Assembly: GCA_004144185.1 (NCBI GenBank)
Contig: SEFP01000001.1
Location: forward strand, 1,287,809-1,351,808
Length of the DNA stretch: 64,000 nt
Source of the DNA: Sphingobacteriales bacterium
GTDB taxonomy: Bacteria; Bacteroidota; Bacteroidia; Chitinophagales; Chitinophagaceae
Direction of reading: 5' to 3'
The notes beneath the pieces are model-generated. The model was not told where the DNA came from, ran no database searches, and worked only from the letters and a program-made list of their open reading frames with translations. The first letter of the stretch is position 1. Each line of letters starts with the position of its first letter. The translations under genes and the position numbers were made by a program. Below are positions 36,478 through 47,400 of this stretch, in pieces.

Positions 36478-38877
36478 ATGCGTAAACTATTACTTGCATT
36501 AACACTAATGGCAAGCCTACGGGCAGGAGCGACCGTCTACTATGTAGATGGCTCACAAACTGACAACTTAGGGGCCGGCACCACCTGGGGCACTGCCAAA
36601 AGAGACCTTCAAAATGCCATCAACCTGGCCAGCGCCAATGGAGATGAAGTATGGGTAAAAAGCGGGACGTATTATCCTACACAGGATCCTAATGGTGTTA
36701 CTCAGACTGGCACCGCCGCACGGGATCATTCATTTTATATCAAGGCCTTCGATATAAAATGCTATGGTGGCTTTACCGGTGTCGAGACTGCATCATCCCA
36801 GCGCAATCCAGTGGTTAATCCAACAGTCTTAAGTGGAGATATCAATGTTGGTGGTGTATCTACTGCCGATTGCTACCATGTAATGGTAATTATTGGAAGA
36901 ACCAATGCCTGTACTGTAGACGGGTTTACACTCCGGGACGGCCAAGCGAATGGTGGTGGTGGATTTTCCGTCACTTCACCAGCGGTTGGTCTTAACCGGG
37001 GCTATGCAGGAGGACTCCTTAATGTCGGCAATCCAACAATAAACAATTGCAATTTTATATCTAACAGAGCCGTGTTTGGTGCTGCTATATTCAATGGTAA
37101 TAGTAATAATCCGATAGTAACAAGCTGCAATTTTATTACTAACACCGCGACCAATCAGGGGGGGGCTGTGTATTGTGGTACCAGTAATGCAAGTATTAGT
37201 GCATGTGTCTTTAGTGGGAATACAGCTGTAGATGGTGGTGCTATAGCCACTGACGGGCAAAATCCTACTATAGCTAACTCCATATTTACAGGCAATACTG
37301 CAAGTAATTTCGGAGGCGCCATCTGCTGTACCTATTCCACCGCGCCACCAATAAAAAACTGCACCTTTTACAATAACAGAACTACAGGCAGCGGTTTAGG
37401 CGGAGCACTTTATTACGATGCTAGTGGAGGAGGTACTGTTACCAATTGTATCCTGTATGGCAATACTACAGCAGTCACAACAGATGTTAATCGCGAAGAA
37501 ATTTACAAATCCGGTACTTCTATAGCGCTGAGTGTAAGCTATTCGATCATCCGGGATTACCGCAGCACCGCTACTAATAATTATACATCGGGAACAGCAA
37601 TCACCTCTGCATATCCAAGTTTTGTTTCCACAACCAACCTGATCGGGAACGATGGGATCTGGCGTACAACTGATGATGGTTTGTTCCTTAAGTCTTGTAG
37701 CCCAGCAATCAATGCTGGTACGTCGTCAACTTCGCTTCCAACAGATATTACAAATAACAATCGTTTTGGATCGTATGACATTGGAGCCTATGAGTATCAG
37801 GGCGCCCCAACAGCCCCTGTGTTGTCCTCCTCAACAACTACATCCACCTCTGCCCAGTCTTCTACTGTTACGTATGGAGAATGTAGCGCTGTTGTTGCAT
37901 CGCTACAATCAAGTGGGAGCAACCCTGTAACAGGTGATGTAACTGCCAAAGTATATGTTCAAAGCACTGCCACGACCTTCAATGGACAACCTTATGTACG
38001 CAGATATTATGACATCTTACCTGCTGTGACCCCAAATACGGCAACTGCGACCGTAACGTTGTATTTTTTGCAATCAGACTTTGATGATTATAATCTCATT
38101 CGTGGAACGCGTCCATCTTTACCTACCAGTACTACTAATAGTGCCAACACAGTAAATCTTCGTGTTACTCAGCAACATGGGACGTCCGCTACTGGTGTAC
38201 CTGGTACTTACACCGGATGGGCAGGTACTGGACCGGCTAATGTGCTGATTACGCCCACGACGGTTTCCTATAACACAGTTGCATCTCGCTGGGAAGTTAC
38301 ATTTCCAGTTACCGGATTCTCTGGTTTTTTTGCTCATACAACAGAAACCAATTTTCCGCTGCCGGTAGAATTGTTGTCTTTCACCGCAACCCGGACACCT
38401 CAGCAAGGCAACCGCATGGACTGGTTGGTAGGCAATGAGGAAGATGGTATCCGTTATGAGGTCACTCGTAGCACCAGCGGTACTGACTTTGAAGCGATGG
38501 GGACAGTTGTCAGTAAGGGCAGCAAAGGGCAGTATACTTTCTATGACGAGCAGTCGTTGAATGGCACTACCTACTACCGCCTGAAAATCACCGGTATCAA
38601 CGGCGAAATCAGGTATAGCAATGTAGCGATCGTTCATAACACAGATAGCCGCGGTGCGGTATCCGTAGCTCCGGTTCCGGCCGATCGTAGCATTCACATC
38701 CATACTATGAATACGTCTTTACAGGGCACTGAAGCGGTGATTATGGATCTGCAGGGTCGGGTGGTGTATCGTCTGGTACTGGACAAAGAGACGACGGTGG
38801 ATTGTTCGTCGTGGCCGGCGGGTATGTACTGCCTGAAACTGACCAACGGTGAGGTCATCAAGCTGGTGAAACAGTAG
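36478..38877 (+). CDS. beta-helix surface protein with T9SS sorting domain (intact)
   Basis: The 799-residue product starts with a signal peptide (MRKLLLALTLMASLRAGA) followed by TVYYVDGSQTDNLGAGTTW, the same entry motif as the broken paralogue. KRDLQNAINLASANGDEVWV and YYPTQDPNGVTQ lead into a right-handed parallel beta-helix (repeated TSCNFITNTAT, ISACVFSGNTAV), then DIGAYEYQG. A middle domain with YVRRYYDILP and FSGFFAHT follows, then a Fn3-like domain (PLPVELLSFTATR) and the T9SS type A sorting domain (APVPADRS, LQGRVVY, MYCLKLTNGE). It should be exported by T9SS and displayed on the cell surface. The first 1.9 kb is more AT-rich than the 3' end, and no TTCCGGAA occurs in the gene. Confidence 0.88.
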   Translation: MRKLLLALTLMASLRAGATVYYVDGSQTDNLGAGTTWGTAKRDLQNAINLASANGDEVWVKSGTYYPTQDPNGVTQTGTAARDHSFYIKAFDIKCYGGFTGVETASSQRNPVVNPTVLSGDINVGGVSTADCYHVMVIIGRTNACTVDGFTLRDGQANGGGGFSVTSPAVGLNRGYAGGLLNVGNPTINNCNFISNRAVFGAAIFNGNSNNPIVTSCNFITNTATNQGGAVYCGTSNASISACVFSGNTAVDGGAIATDGQNPTIANSIFTGNTASNFGGAICCTYSTAPPIKNCTFYNNRTTGSGLGGALYYDASGGGTVTNCILYGNTTAVTTDVNREEIYKSGTSIALSVSYSIIRDYRSTATNNYTSGTAITSAYPSFVSTTNLIGNDGIWRTTDDGLFLKSCSPAINAGTSSTSLPTDITNNNRFGSYDIGAYEYQGAPTAPVLSSSTTTSTSAQSSTVTYGECSAVVASLQSSGSNPVTGDVTAKVYVQSTATTFNGQPYVRRYYDILPAVTPNTATATVTLYFLQSDFDDYNLIRGTRPSLPTSTTNSANTVNLRVTQQHGTSATGVPGTYTGWAGTGPANVLITPTTVSYNTVASRWEVTFPVTGFSGFFAHTTETNFPLPVELLSFTATRTPQQGNRMDWLVGNEEDGIRYEVTRSTSGTDFEAMGTVVSKGSKGQYTFYDEQSLNGTTYYRLKITGINGEIRYSNVAIVHNTDSRGAVSVAPVPADRSIHIHTMNTSLQGTEAVIMDLQGRVVYRLVLDKETTVDCSSWPAGMYCLKLTNGEVIKLVKQ

Positions 38878-38903
38878 GAACGTAGCCGCAGTATATTATA
38901 ATG

Positions 38904-38936
38904 CAACGCCCTGGTGACTAACACACCGGGGCGTTG
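38904..38936 (+). terminator. hairpin after the beta-helix gene
   Basis: CAACGCCCTGGTG pairs with CACCGGGGCGTTG (13 bp, one G-U) around a 7-nt loop. There is no T-run, so it may slow or protect the transcript rather than end it cleanly. Confidence 0.6.
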
Positions 38937-39297
38937 GCTATTTAAAGGAAGCGGCTTCTAAACTCTTGGCACTGACAAATGCTAGAAAACCCAATCCGCT
39001 CCTTGATCCCGCTATTACTGTAGAAGAGATCATCCGGCAGCAGTACTAAAGTTCTCTACCACGATCGGATCAAACATCGAACAGTCCGAATGGAAAAAGG
39101 TATTTACGTGATATTCGATACTGATTCCTCTTAAGCTGATTATAAATGGTGCCATAAGATGCTGCGTTTCTTAAAACAGGTACATTATGTGGTAACAAAG
39201 TAAATTTCTCCAAAAATTAGTAAGGCTCTAGATGGTTGTTTATCAACTGATTGAATAAATGGGCGTGATATAGATTCGAAAAAGCATTAACGATCTA

Positions 39298-39328
39298 TTT
39301 GATTTTATTGAAGTCGCTATTATTTTGG
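39298..39328 (+). promoter_or_regulatory. probable promoter of the YD/RHS operon
   Basis: TTTG (39298-39301), a 19-nt spacer and TATTTTGG (39321-39328) match the Bacteroidetes consensus with one mismatch in the -7 box. Transcription would start about 23 nt before ATG 39358. Confidence 0.6.
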
Positions 39329-39357
39329 CTCCCTCGTTCATCTGACGGGTATTTTCT

Positions 39358-42324
39358 ATGAAGGGTGCGGCTGGTATGTTTTTCGGTGGTCTGCTGCTAA
39401 GTGCAGCAGGAAGCACCCCCGTTGATGCCCAGCAGCGATCGCACCTGATTCCGGAACGGCTGGAGATCACCAGCGGAGATGAACTCGCACAGCCGTTCTT
39501 GTACACGGTTGCTCCACAAACCAAACAGCTTCAGATCCGTTACCGGAGTTTTCAGTACCGGAGCGATCGGGATAGCATTCTGGTTTGTTCGCTGGAAACT
39601 AAACCAGTGGTCCTTACATCCCCCAATGGCGTACTGCGCATCGTGCTGAAATCGAAGCCGGGTGGTCCGGTACGCAGCTGCTATGTGGAACCGGCCATCC
39701 GGGAAATGCTCGGGCGTTTCGAAACCCTGCCGCCGGGCAGTTATCATAATTACCTGCAGGTGTCCTTTCCGGAAACGACCGACTCCTCTTTACTACTGTT
39801 TTTCGCTGTTGAGATTGATAGCAATCTGGCGGTACGTTCCAAGCTGCGCCACCGGTTCAATCAGGCCTTTGCCAAAACCACCGCTTCATCGGTAAAAGCT
39901 ACTTCGGCAGTTGCACCGGTCAGCGAGGAAGATGCTGCGTTGGTGGCTCAGAAGCTGCAACGGAAGGCTAAAAGTCTTAAGGGGGTTTATACGCAGACCC
40001 ATACGTCCGGAGGCACCGCTTACAGTGAACTGTATTACCAAAGCTGGTTCCTGGGTCGATACCCGTTGGCAAATCTGAGACAGTTGCAGGAACGTGCGAC
40101 CGCTGAAGTGAATGCCGTCCGGCAGAACGTTGTAAGCGGGGTTCAAAACGAACTCCGGGATTTTGAAAGTGTCGGTAGTCAGATGCGGCGTTTGTTTGAA
40201 GACAACAGCAAAAAAGAGCTGACCGGGGACATCGATATCAACTTTAATACGGCTACCGGTCGCGATCCGTATAGTGCGATGGAGCCCACCTATATGGACG
40301 CCTACGGGCTGTTTGCAACCGAGGTCAAAAACATCCCGGTTGCGATTGAAGGCTATTACACAACCCAGGATCGAAACCGGCAGGCCAAAGCGTCATATTT
40401 CCGGATTCGCTATGATGTGGAGGCGGCCAAAGAAAAACTGGCCAAGATCATTCAGGGCTACCGGGGCAAGTTCGATGAGACCGCTGCCAAGGGTGCAGGC
40501 CTTCAAAGTGTCTACCGGCAATACAGCCAGCAGCTGCAAACGCAGGCACTGCAACTGGTGACCCAGACGGCCGCCGAGTATCAGCTTCAACCCGAAGCGC
40601 TAAAAGATGCCTTCCGGCAGGGCACGCTTCCGGAACAGCTGTTGAATGCGCCCAGCCTGGATACCAGTCAACTGCTGCGGCAAGCGACGGCCAAACTGGA
40701 GTCGCAAGGGGCCAGGGACTCGGCTACCCGCCAGGTTCGGGAGCAGTACCGGAAAGCGCAGCAGAAGCTGCAAACCGGCAAGGCCGCCTTGGCGAAAAAG
40801 CAACAGCAGTACCAGGAATTATCAACCAAGATTGAGAAATACAATCGGCTGCTGGATCAATATCGTGATCTGGTAAAGTTGGATTCCTTGGCTACCTATC
40901 AAAAACTAGCGCAGCTGAAAAATGCGGATGGCGTCACCTACCGGCAGATGGCTAAGTCGGCTGAAGGGTTGTTACCCGACGGCAAGGTCCGGACGTTTAT
41001 TTCCGGTCTGACGCATCTGGAAGCTGGTATTATGAGTCGATATGAGTCGGCTTACACGCTGGCCGGCCAAACGATGAAAGGCGGTGCGGTAGGATACGAT
41101 TTTGGGCTGGTCAAAGCCTCTATAAGTTTGGGAAGTGTGGAGTACGTAAGCCGGGATGGCAGCCTCGATAAGTATGCGGCGTATATGGGCCGCCTGGATT
41201 TCAAGGAGTATGGCGGTCAAAAGACCGGGCTGGTCTATTATGGCTATTCGCCGACCCGGCAGATTTTAGAGTCGACCCGCTTTCAGGGCAACATCGATGC
41301 CGCCCTGCCCACATTCAGCAAACCCATTCATATTCTTTCCCTGGTTCACAGCGGTCGTATAGGTCGGAACCTGGGCGTTGAAGGGGAAGCAGCAGCCTCA
41401 CAACGGCAATCAGAAACAGCTGGCTTTCAACTGGGTTTGGATAATATGGCGGTACGCGTTGCGATGGATTACCGGATTCCGGCCACGTCGATCGGGGTCA
41501 CCGGAAGCTGGGAGCACTTAGGAAAAGAATTCGAAAACAAATCATTACCGCTGACGCGTTCCGGAACCGAGCGGTATACGGCTGTGGTCGAGTCGCCGTT
41601 CTTCAGGCAGTTTCTGTATCTGAAAGTGTCTTGGAACTATATGATTCAGCAAAGCACCCAGGTAGAAAGCGGCAATACCCGGTGGGGCTTTGAAGCGCGG
41701 ACCAAATCCAAACAATTCCCGTCGCTGCTCCTAGCCTACAAGCCGTTCAGTACCTTCCGGACCGTATCCGATACGTTGGCGCTACCGCAACGGCCGCTGT
41801 TAGGCGAAGTCTGGATGGCCCGGGGCACGTATCAAATCAAGCGTCCGGCCGGGATCGTACACCGGTTTGTGGCGTCCTGGAATCAAAACAGTTCGTCGGG
41901 GGATAGCATCAGCTATAAAAGCAGCACCTTACAGGCTGGATACACCTACACGGCCCGGAAGCTGACGGTTGGACTGACGGCCGGCTATATGGAAGTGCCG
42001 TCATTAACGCCGGAACAGGCAACCTCCGGATATATCGGCGGACAAAGCTGGTTTTGCAATACCACGCTTTCGCGGAGTTTTCAACGGGTATCGGTGCAGG
42101 TGGGACAGGAACTGGCCATGGCACCGATCGGCCTGCAAAAAATTGGACTGTTGGCCGGCGGTACGTACCAGTTGCAGAAAACGCCTGTTTTACTACGCCT
42201 GGCCGCCCGTTACAGCCGGTACCGGCTACAACCCGGCGATCCGTACGGGACGTTACTGGCAGTGCAGGTTGGTTTCGGCTGGCGGTTCCGCTACGCTTTA
42301 TCTCATAACGAAGAATCTTTTTAA
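39358..42324 (+). CDS. large outer-membrane-like protein with coiled coil, first gene of the YD operon
   Basis: The 988-residue product has a signal peptide (MKGAAGMFFGGLLLSAAGST, cleavage near DAQ-Q). Residues 30-170 look like a beta domain. Residues about 190-540 are helical with a strong coiled coil (VREQYRKAQQKLQTGKAALA, KKQQQYQELSTKIEKYNRLL). From about 600 on, alternating strands resemble an outer-membrane barrel, and the chain ends in Phe (ALSHNEESF), the typical end signal for barrel insertion. I recognise no named family. Being first in an operon with an OmpH-type chaperone and giant YD proteins, it may anchor or export them; this is inference. Confidence 0.65.
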   Translation: MKGAAGMFFGGLLLSAAGSTPVDAQQRSHLIPERLEITSGDELAQPFLYTVAPQTKQLQIRYRSFQYRSDRDSILVCSLETKPVVLTSPNGVLRIVLKSKPGGPVRSCYVEPAIREMLGRFETLPPGSYHNYLQVSFPETTDSSLLLFFAVEIDSNLAVRSKLRHRFNQAFAKTTASSVKATSAVAPVSEEDAALVAQKLQRKAKSLKGVYTQTHTSGGTAYSELYYQSWFLGRYPLANLRQLQERATAEVNAVRQNVVSGVQNELRDFESVGSQMRRLFEDNSKKELTGDIDINFNTATGRDPYSAMEPTYMDAYGLFATEVKNIPVAIEGYYTTQDRNRQAKASYFRIRYDVEAAKEKLAKIIQGYRGKFDETAAKGAGLQSVYRQYSQQLQTQALQLVTQTAAEYQLQPEALKDAFRQGTLPEQLLNAPSLDTSQLLRQATAKLESQGARDSATRQVREQYRKAQQKLQTGKAALAKKQQQYQELSTKIEKYNRLLDQYRDLVKLDSLATYQKLAQLKNADGVTYRQMAKSAEGLLPDGKVRTFISGLTHLEAGIMSRYESAYTLAGQTMKGGAVGYDFGLVKASISLGSVEYVSRDGSLDKYAAYMGRLDFKEYGGQKTGLVYYGYSPTRQILESTRFQGNIDAALPTFSKPIHILSLVHSGRIGRNLGVEGEAAASQRQSETAGFQLGLDNMAVRVAMDYRIPATSIGVTGSWEHLGKEFENKSLPLTRSGTERYTAVVESPFFRQFLYLKVSWNYMIQQSTQVESGNTRWGFEARTKSKQFPSLLLAYKPFSTFRTVSDTLALPQRPLLGEVWMARGTYQIKRPAGIVHRFVASWNQNSSSGDSISYKSSTLQAGYTYTARKLTVGLTAGYMEVPSLTPEQATSGYIGGQSWFCNTTLSRSFQRVSVQVGQELAMAPIGLQKIGLLAGGTYQLQKTPVLLRLAARYSRYRLQPGDPYGTLLAVQVGFGWRFRYALSHNEESF

Positions 42325-42326
42325 GA

Positions 42327-43475
42327 ATGCATGTAGCGAGTCAACAAATGGGCATGCGCGCATTCCGGCTGCTGGGAATGGTCCTACTGGGGGCGCTTCC
42401 GCTTACCGGACAAGCCCAGATCAGTGCATTGTATGCTGATCTGAACGCGCTGGAGGGGGTGTCGCTCCGGCCCGATAACGTACTGGGCTACAGTTTGCAG
42501 AACAAGTCGACTACAGCGGTGAATGTCCGGGTGAAGGGAATAATCTCTCTTCGGAGTCAGCCCATGCACCTGCGGTATGAACTGACCAAACTGCTACGGC
42601 CGGGCAGCAATCCGCTGACGGAAAGCGACCGCGCCCAAATCAGCTGGACCACCGATGCGCCGGCGTTGAAAGAGCTGTTTTTGAACTACGGTCAGTTGCC
42701 ACAGGGAACGGTGGAGTATTGCGTAGATATCCAGCCGCTGGGCACTGGGAATGAGCAGGCGCTTCCGGAAGCGGAGAGCAGCTGTATTTATCATACCCAG
42801 GACGATTTGTTTGCCATCAACCTGGTCGATCCGGAAGATAAAGCCACCTTGTACGACCGGTATCCGGTTTTCTCCTGGATTACCAGTTATCCGTTTGCTT
42901 CGGTGCTTACCTATCGGATCCGGGTGGCTGAGCAGAAGCCGGGTCAGAATCCGGCCAATGCCATTGCCCGGAACAATGCGATGTGGCAGGATAACCGGAT
43001 TGCGGCCACGACTGCCATCTATCCGTTGACCGCCAAGCCGCTGGAATATGGGCAGCCGTACGTCTGGACGGTCGATGCCTATTACAAGGGATTGTTGCTG
43101 GGCGGAGCCGAAACCTGGCGCTTTATTCTGGCAGAGGATAGCATCTACATGGCTATTCCGAAAGAGGTATCCTATCTGGATATCAAGGAAGAGACCGGCA
43201 ATAGCCGGTATTACGCAATTGGTACGCTGAAACTCAAATACAATCTGACTGAGCTCAGACGCGATTCGCTTGCTATGACGCTGTATTCCGGAACGAAAGC
43301 TATTCCGCTTGCTCCCAATGCATTGACTGCCATCAACGGCGATAACCGGTTTGAAATTGATTTTAAGGAGAAGACCCCGTTAAAACATTTGAAACCGTAT
43401 CGGCTGGAGCTGCGCTCGCAGACCGGTAGCCTTTATTCCATCAATTTTCTGTTCGTTAATCCGGATTTTTTATGA
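42327..43475 (+). CDS. exported Fn3/Ig-like protein of the YD operon
   Basis: The 382-residue product starts 2 nt after the previous gene and has a signal peptide (MRAFRLLGMVLLGALPLTGQ, so Met10 at 42354 may be the real start). The centre, LYDRYPVFSWITSYPF, then YRIRVAEQKPGQNPANAI and PYVWTVDAYYKG, follows the pattern of Fn3-like modules that Bacteroidetes use in envelope proteins. The C-terminal 110 residues are beta-rich. No enzyme motif is seen. It overlaps the OmpH-like gene by 4 nt, so translation is coupled. Confidence 0.65.
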   Translation: MHVASQQMGMRAFRLLGMVLLGALPLTGQAQISALYADLNALEGVSLRPDNVLGYSLQNKSTTAVNVRVKGIISLRSQPMHLRYELTKLLRPGSNPLTESDRAQISWTTDAPALKELFLNYGQLPQGTVEYCVDIQPLGTGNEQALPEAESSCIYHTQDDLFAINLVDPEDKATLYDRYPVFSWITSYPFASVLTYRIRVAEQKPGQNPANAIARNNAMWQDNRIAATTAIYPLTAKPLEYGQPYVWTVDAYYKGLLLGGAETWRFILAEDSIYMAIPKEVSYLDIKEETGNSRYYAIGTLKLKYNLTELRRDSLAMTLYSGTKAIPLAPNALTAINGDNRFEIDFKEKTPLKHLKPYRLELRSQTGSLYSINFLFVNPDFL

Positions 43476-43966
43476 GTCGTGTGTATCAATGGGTTGCAGT
43501 CCTGGGACTGGCAGCAGGACTGCTGGCTGTCGGTCTACAACTGGCAGGGTCAAAAAGTAAACGGGTAGCAGTGGTAGATCTGGTTCGGTTGTTCGATGCC
43601 TTTGCAATGAAAAAAGATCTCGAACAGCGGGCCGGCATCAAGCTGCAAGCCCTGGCCCAAAATATCGACAGTTTGCAGGCTATTGCACAGGTGCAGACTT
43701 CCGGAAGCGGCGCCAGCTTTTTCCAGGGACGGCTGGATTCCCTCCGGACGGATGCGCAGCGCGCCTATCAGACCGCAAACGAAACCATCAGCCAACAGGT
43801 ATGGACGCGGCTGAATGCGTTGATGGAGCGCTATGGAAAAGAGAATGGGTTTGATGTGCTGATCGGCTCCAATGGAATGGGAACCGTGCTGTATGCAGCC
43901 GATGCCGTGAACAAAACAGAAGAGGTTATTCAATACGTAAATGCGAAGTATGAGACGGGTCATTAA
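43472..43966 (+). CDS. OmpH/Skp-like periplasmic chaperone
   Basis: The 164-residue product has an N-terminal membrane anchor or signal (VAVLGLAAGLLAVGLQLAG). The first strand VAVVDLVRLFDAFAMKKDLE is the OmpH signature, a helical arm follows (LQALAQNIDSLQAIAQ, then TDAQRAYQTANETI), and the body closes with YGKENGFDVLIGSNGMGTVL and EEVIQYVN. Skp-like chaperones hold unfolded outer-membrane proteins in the periplasm. A dedicated copy in this operon suggests that one of the large products needs such help. It overlaps the upstream gene (ATGA) and the downstream lipoprotein gene. Confidence 0.82.
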   Translation: MSRVYQWVAVLGLAAGLLAVGLQLAGSKSKRVAVVDLVRLFDAFAMKKDLEQRAGIKLQALAQNIDSLQAIAQVQTSGSGASFFQGRLDSLRTDAQRAYQTANETISQQVWTRLNALMERYGKENGFDVLIGSNGMGTVLYAADAVNKTEEVIQYVNAKYETGH

Positions 43967-44468
43967 TCAATACCTGCTGCTTGGATGGCTGGTAACAGGG
44001 CTGTTGACAGGATGTAGCAAAAATTCCTCTAGTTCTGCTTCGGTCTATGAGGTGCAGGTTGGAGGCTGGACCTATAGGTGCAGTCCGCAACTGGTGACCC
44101 AGAAGGGCGTAGATCAGTTGCTGGTCCGGATCACCTTGTCATCGCCGAATCCTTCGCAGGATCCGCTGCGCTATGAGGTGTCTGGTCTGGATGCTTACAA
44201 TGCCCGTGTGCAGTATTTTTTGTCCGGAGCACAGCAGGATTTTGACCTGGTGGCGGCTACCGGAGCCGTCCTTCCGGCAGCGTCTTACTTTTTTGAGAAC
44301 AGTTACAATCTGACGCCGGCTTCTCAGTTTGTAGTCGGATTCGAGCTGCCTTCTAATACCCGTACCAAGCCTGTTACACTCGAGTACCAAGACCAGGTGT
44401 TCAACACCGGGTTGATTAAGTTTCAGTTTATTCCTTCCGATTATCTCCGTGCGTCCCCAAAATCCTAA
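43950..44468 (+). CDS. small lipoprotein of the YD operon
   Basis: The 172-residue product (from ATG 43950; 43941 is also possible) has a lipobox, LLTGC, in its signal peptide, followed by a serine-rich linker. The mature part appears all-beta (YEVQVGGWTYRCSPQLV, LLVRITLSSPNP, TKPVTLEYQDQVFNTG). No family is recognised. It overlaps the OmpH-like gene and ends 4 nt before the first giant YD gene. It could be an envelope partner of the large proteins. Confidence 0.65.
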   Translation: MRRVINQYLLLGWLVTGLLTGCSKNSSSSASVYEVQVGGWTYRCSPQLVTQKGVDQLLVRITLSSPNPSQDPLRYEVSGLDAYNARVQYFLSGAQQDFDLVAATGAVLPAASYFFENSYNLTPASQFVVGFELPSNTRTKPVTLEYQDQVFNTGLIKFQFIPSDYLRASPKS

Positions 44469-44472
44469 GCCC

Positions 44473-47400
44473 ATGAATCGCTCTTCAAAACGACTCAAGA
44501 CGATCTCAGCCATTTTGTTAGTGACTATGGTGGCAGAACTCGGGCTACCAGTGCGGGCGCTGGCCTTGACGGGTGGACCTTCGCAGCCCGAATTTCAGGG
44601 TTTTGAGCCGGTAGGTACTACTGATCTCGTCAATCCGTTCAGTGGGGATTTTACCTATAACGTTCCGCTGCTGGATGTGGAGGGATACCCGGTTAACATG
44701 GCGTATCACAGTGGTGTTGGGGTAGAGCAGGAAGCGAGCTGGGTTGGATTGGGCTGGAGCCTGAATACCGGTGCAATTAATAGGGGCATCCGGGGGTTAC
44801 CGGATGACTTCAATGGTGAAACCCTTAGGAAAACGATCGAGATCAATGATGAGCAGAATGACCATGTAAGTGTCCAATTGGGGGGTGAATTTTTGGGATT
44901 TGGCGGCTCCCAGAATTTTGGAATCAATCATAGCAATTATACCGGCGTAAGCGCTTCATATGGAATTGATGTGAGCCTGCGGGTCGGAAATGATTTTAAC
45001 GGTATGAGGCTTAGTCAGGGTGTGAGTTTTACAACCGACCGTGGCGTGGATCTCAACGCTAATGTGGGGGCATATGCAAGTTCTATTGGGAAAATCAGTG
45101 CAGGCGTAAACGGCAATTTTGGCGTAGGGCTCAATTCCAGAGAAGGACTGAAGTATACGTCTTTTGGCGTCAATCCATCACTGTCTACTAATAAGGTTAA
45201 TAGTGATGGATATTTAGAAGGAACAGGTAGGGTACGAAAAATACCAGGTGTTAGCAATACCTATATTCCTATAGGTATTCAGAATTTTGTTCCCACTATC
45301 AGTAGTTCCTACTCTATCGCAAGTGAGATGTACCGGATCCGTATTGGTGCATCTGCTTTGGGCGCCTATATGTATGGTGGTGGTACGCTATCCCGGAATA
45401 CCACCCGTTTTGAGCGGGATGCTACCCGGCAGGGTTATGGATATAATAACCTGCAAAATGCTGATGTAAATAGTGTAACCGATTTTACGCGGGACCGGGA
45501 CGGGCGATTCAATCCGGATATGGCGTATCTGGCTGCCGGTACGATGACCTATGATGTACTGGCGATCAGCGGACAGGGAACGGCCGGTATGTACCGGGCG
45601 TTCCGGAACGATATCGGCACGGTATCCGACCCTGCGACCGGGACCAGAAACGAAGCCAACTCCAAATCGGTTGAAGCAGGTTACGGAAACCTGTTTGAAG
45701 TCGGTTACGACCAGTCGGATGCGTACAGCCACGGAACCTCCGGGGGCTGGAAAGAATTCAAAAAACCTTTTACAAGAGCTCAAAAGGGATCCTTGTATGA
45801 GCCGGTTCACTTCAAGCAGGCCGGTGATCTGGCCCAGTCGCGTACAGCGTACCACCAGGCGATTCTGAATCAGAAGTCGTTGAATCGCGCAGAGGTGAAT
45901 GATCTCAAAAATAATCCTATCGAACAGCTTCCGGATGAAACCCAAAAACGGGCCAAACGGTCTGCCTTATTGTATGGCTTTACCGGTACAGAGGCTTCGC
46001 TTCAAGGCGTCAGCAACATGCCGGTGCTAAAAAGCTATCCATATTCTGGCAATTTTGATGGTATAACACCCATTCCCCGGACCGGGACCGGGCGGCCCGG
46101 CCATCATACCTCCGAGTACCATCAGCTGCTGCCCGACGGCCGGCGGTATGTATATGGCCTCCCGGCGATGAACAATACACAGGTGGAGTACACCACCTCT
46201 TGCCTACCGCCTGCACCCGGAGAAACACCAGGTCAAGTAAACATTGGTGCGCAAGGCAGAAAGCCTTACGGAACGGCTTCTACAAGGGACTTTGGACAGG
46301 ATTTATACATGAAGTCGGTGTTGCCGCCTCATGCCCACAGCTACTTGCTAACCGAAATCCTCTCGGAGGACTACGCCGATTTAACAGGAGACGGACTAAC
46401 GCCCGATGATATAGGGAATTACACGAAATTCAACTACACTCGTACGACGGCCAATTACAACTGGCGTACCCCTTATGAAAATGGGAAAGCCAGTTATGAT
46501 CCGGGGGTAAGCTCGGATTGCCATGATGATAAAGCCAGTTTTGTATGTGGTGAAAAGGAAATCTGGGTGCTTCACTCCATTGAAACCAAGAACCAGATCG
46601 CTTTCTTTTACAGCAGTGCGCGTCAGGATTCTAAAGGAGCAGATGACCAATTCCCTAATCAATTGCCGCTGCCAGAAACTGAGCTTGAAGGGAATTACGG
46701 TGATGCTGCAGAGCAATCAGCAAATAGAAAGCTAGACCGTATTAAACTTTTCAATCGGGCAGAGTGGACTGCTGACCCTGACAACGCGGTACCCATCAAA
46801 ACCGTTCATTTTTATTACGATTATACGTTGTGTCCGAACACACCAAGTAGTGATGCTACCGGAAAAGGAAAACTAACACTCCGGGCGATCGCGATGCAAT
46901 ATGGAAAATCGGAGATTGGCCTGTTGAACCCATATAAGTTTAAATACAATAGCCCTAACCCCTCCTATAGTTTCTTGGGAAGAGATCGTTGGGGGACCTA
47001 CAAGGCCCCGGGGGATAATGGCCATCCATCCGTTAACGTCTCGCTGGACAATAATCAGTTTCCGTTTACGCCTCAAGACGAGACGCTGGCCAATCAAAAC
47101 GCCGCTGCCTGGAATTTGACAGACATCGAACTGCCTTCGGGTGGGCAAATTCATGTGGATTATGAGGCAGACGACTATGCCTATGTTCAGGGAGAACGCG
47201 CAATGGAAATGGTACCGCTGGCAGGACTTGGCTCCAGCCCCAAATTCCGTCCGGGGAATACCCTGTATCAGAGCGGTACCGATCCCAACCTGTTTTTGTA
47301 TTTCAAACGGAAGAAAAAAGGAACCGGTTACGATGAACAATATGATGCCCTCTATAAGTCGTACTTAGATCAGAAAGATGTCCTTCAATATAACTTCCGG

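Larger units (their letters stand above)
38878..39357. other. intergenic region between the beta-helix gene and the YD operon
   Basis: No intact gene is visible. It begins with a hairpin after the beta-helix gene, then a short open stretch ending near 39049 that reads NPLLDPAITVEEIIRQQY. This faintly resembles the acs C-terminus. The rest is AT-rich and ends in a promoter. Confidence 0.5.

Noticed and set aside
38944..39049. A second acs-like tail (NPLLDPAITVEEIIRQQY)
   Set aside because: Similarity to the acs C-terminus is limited to LLDPA and the following VEEI-like stretch; it needs an insertion to align and could be chance.
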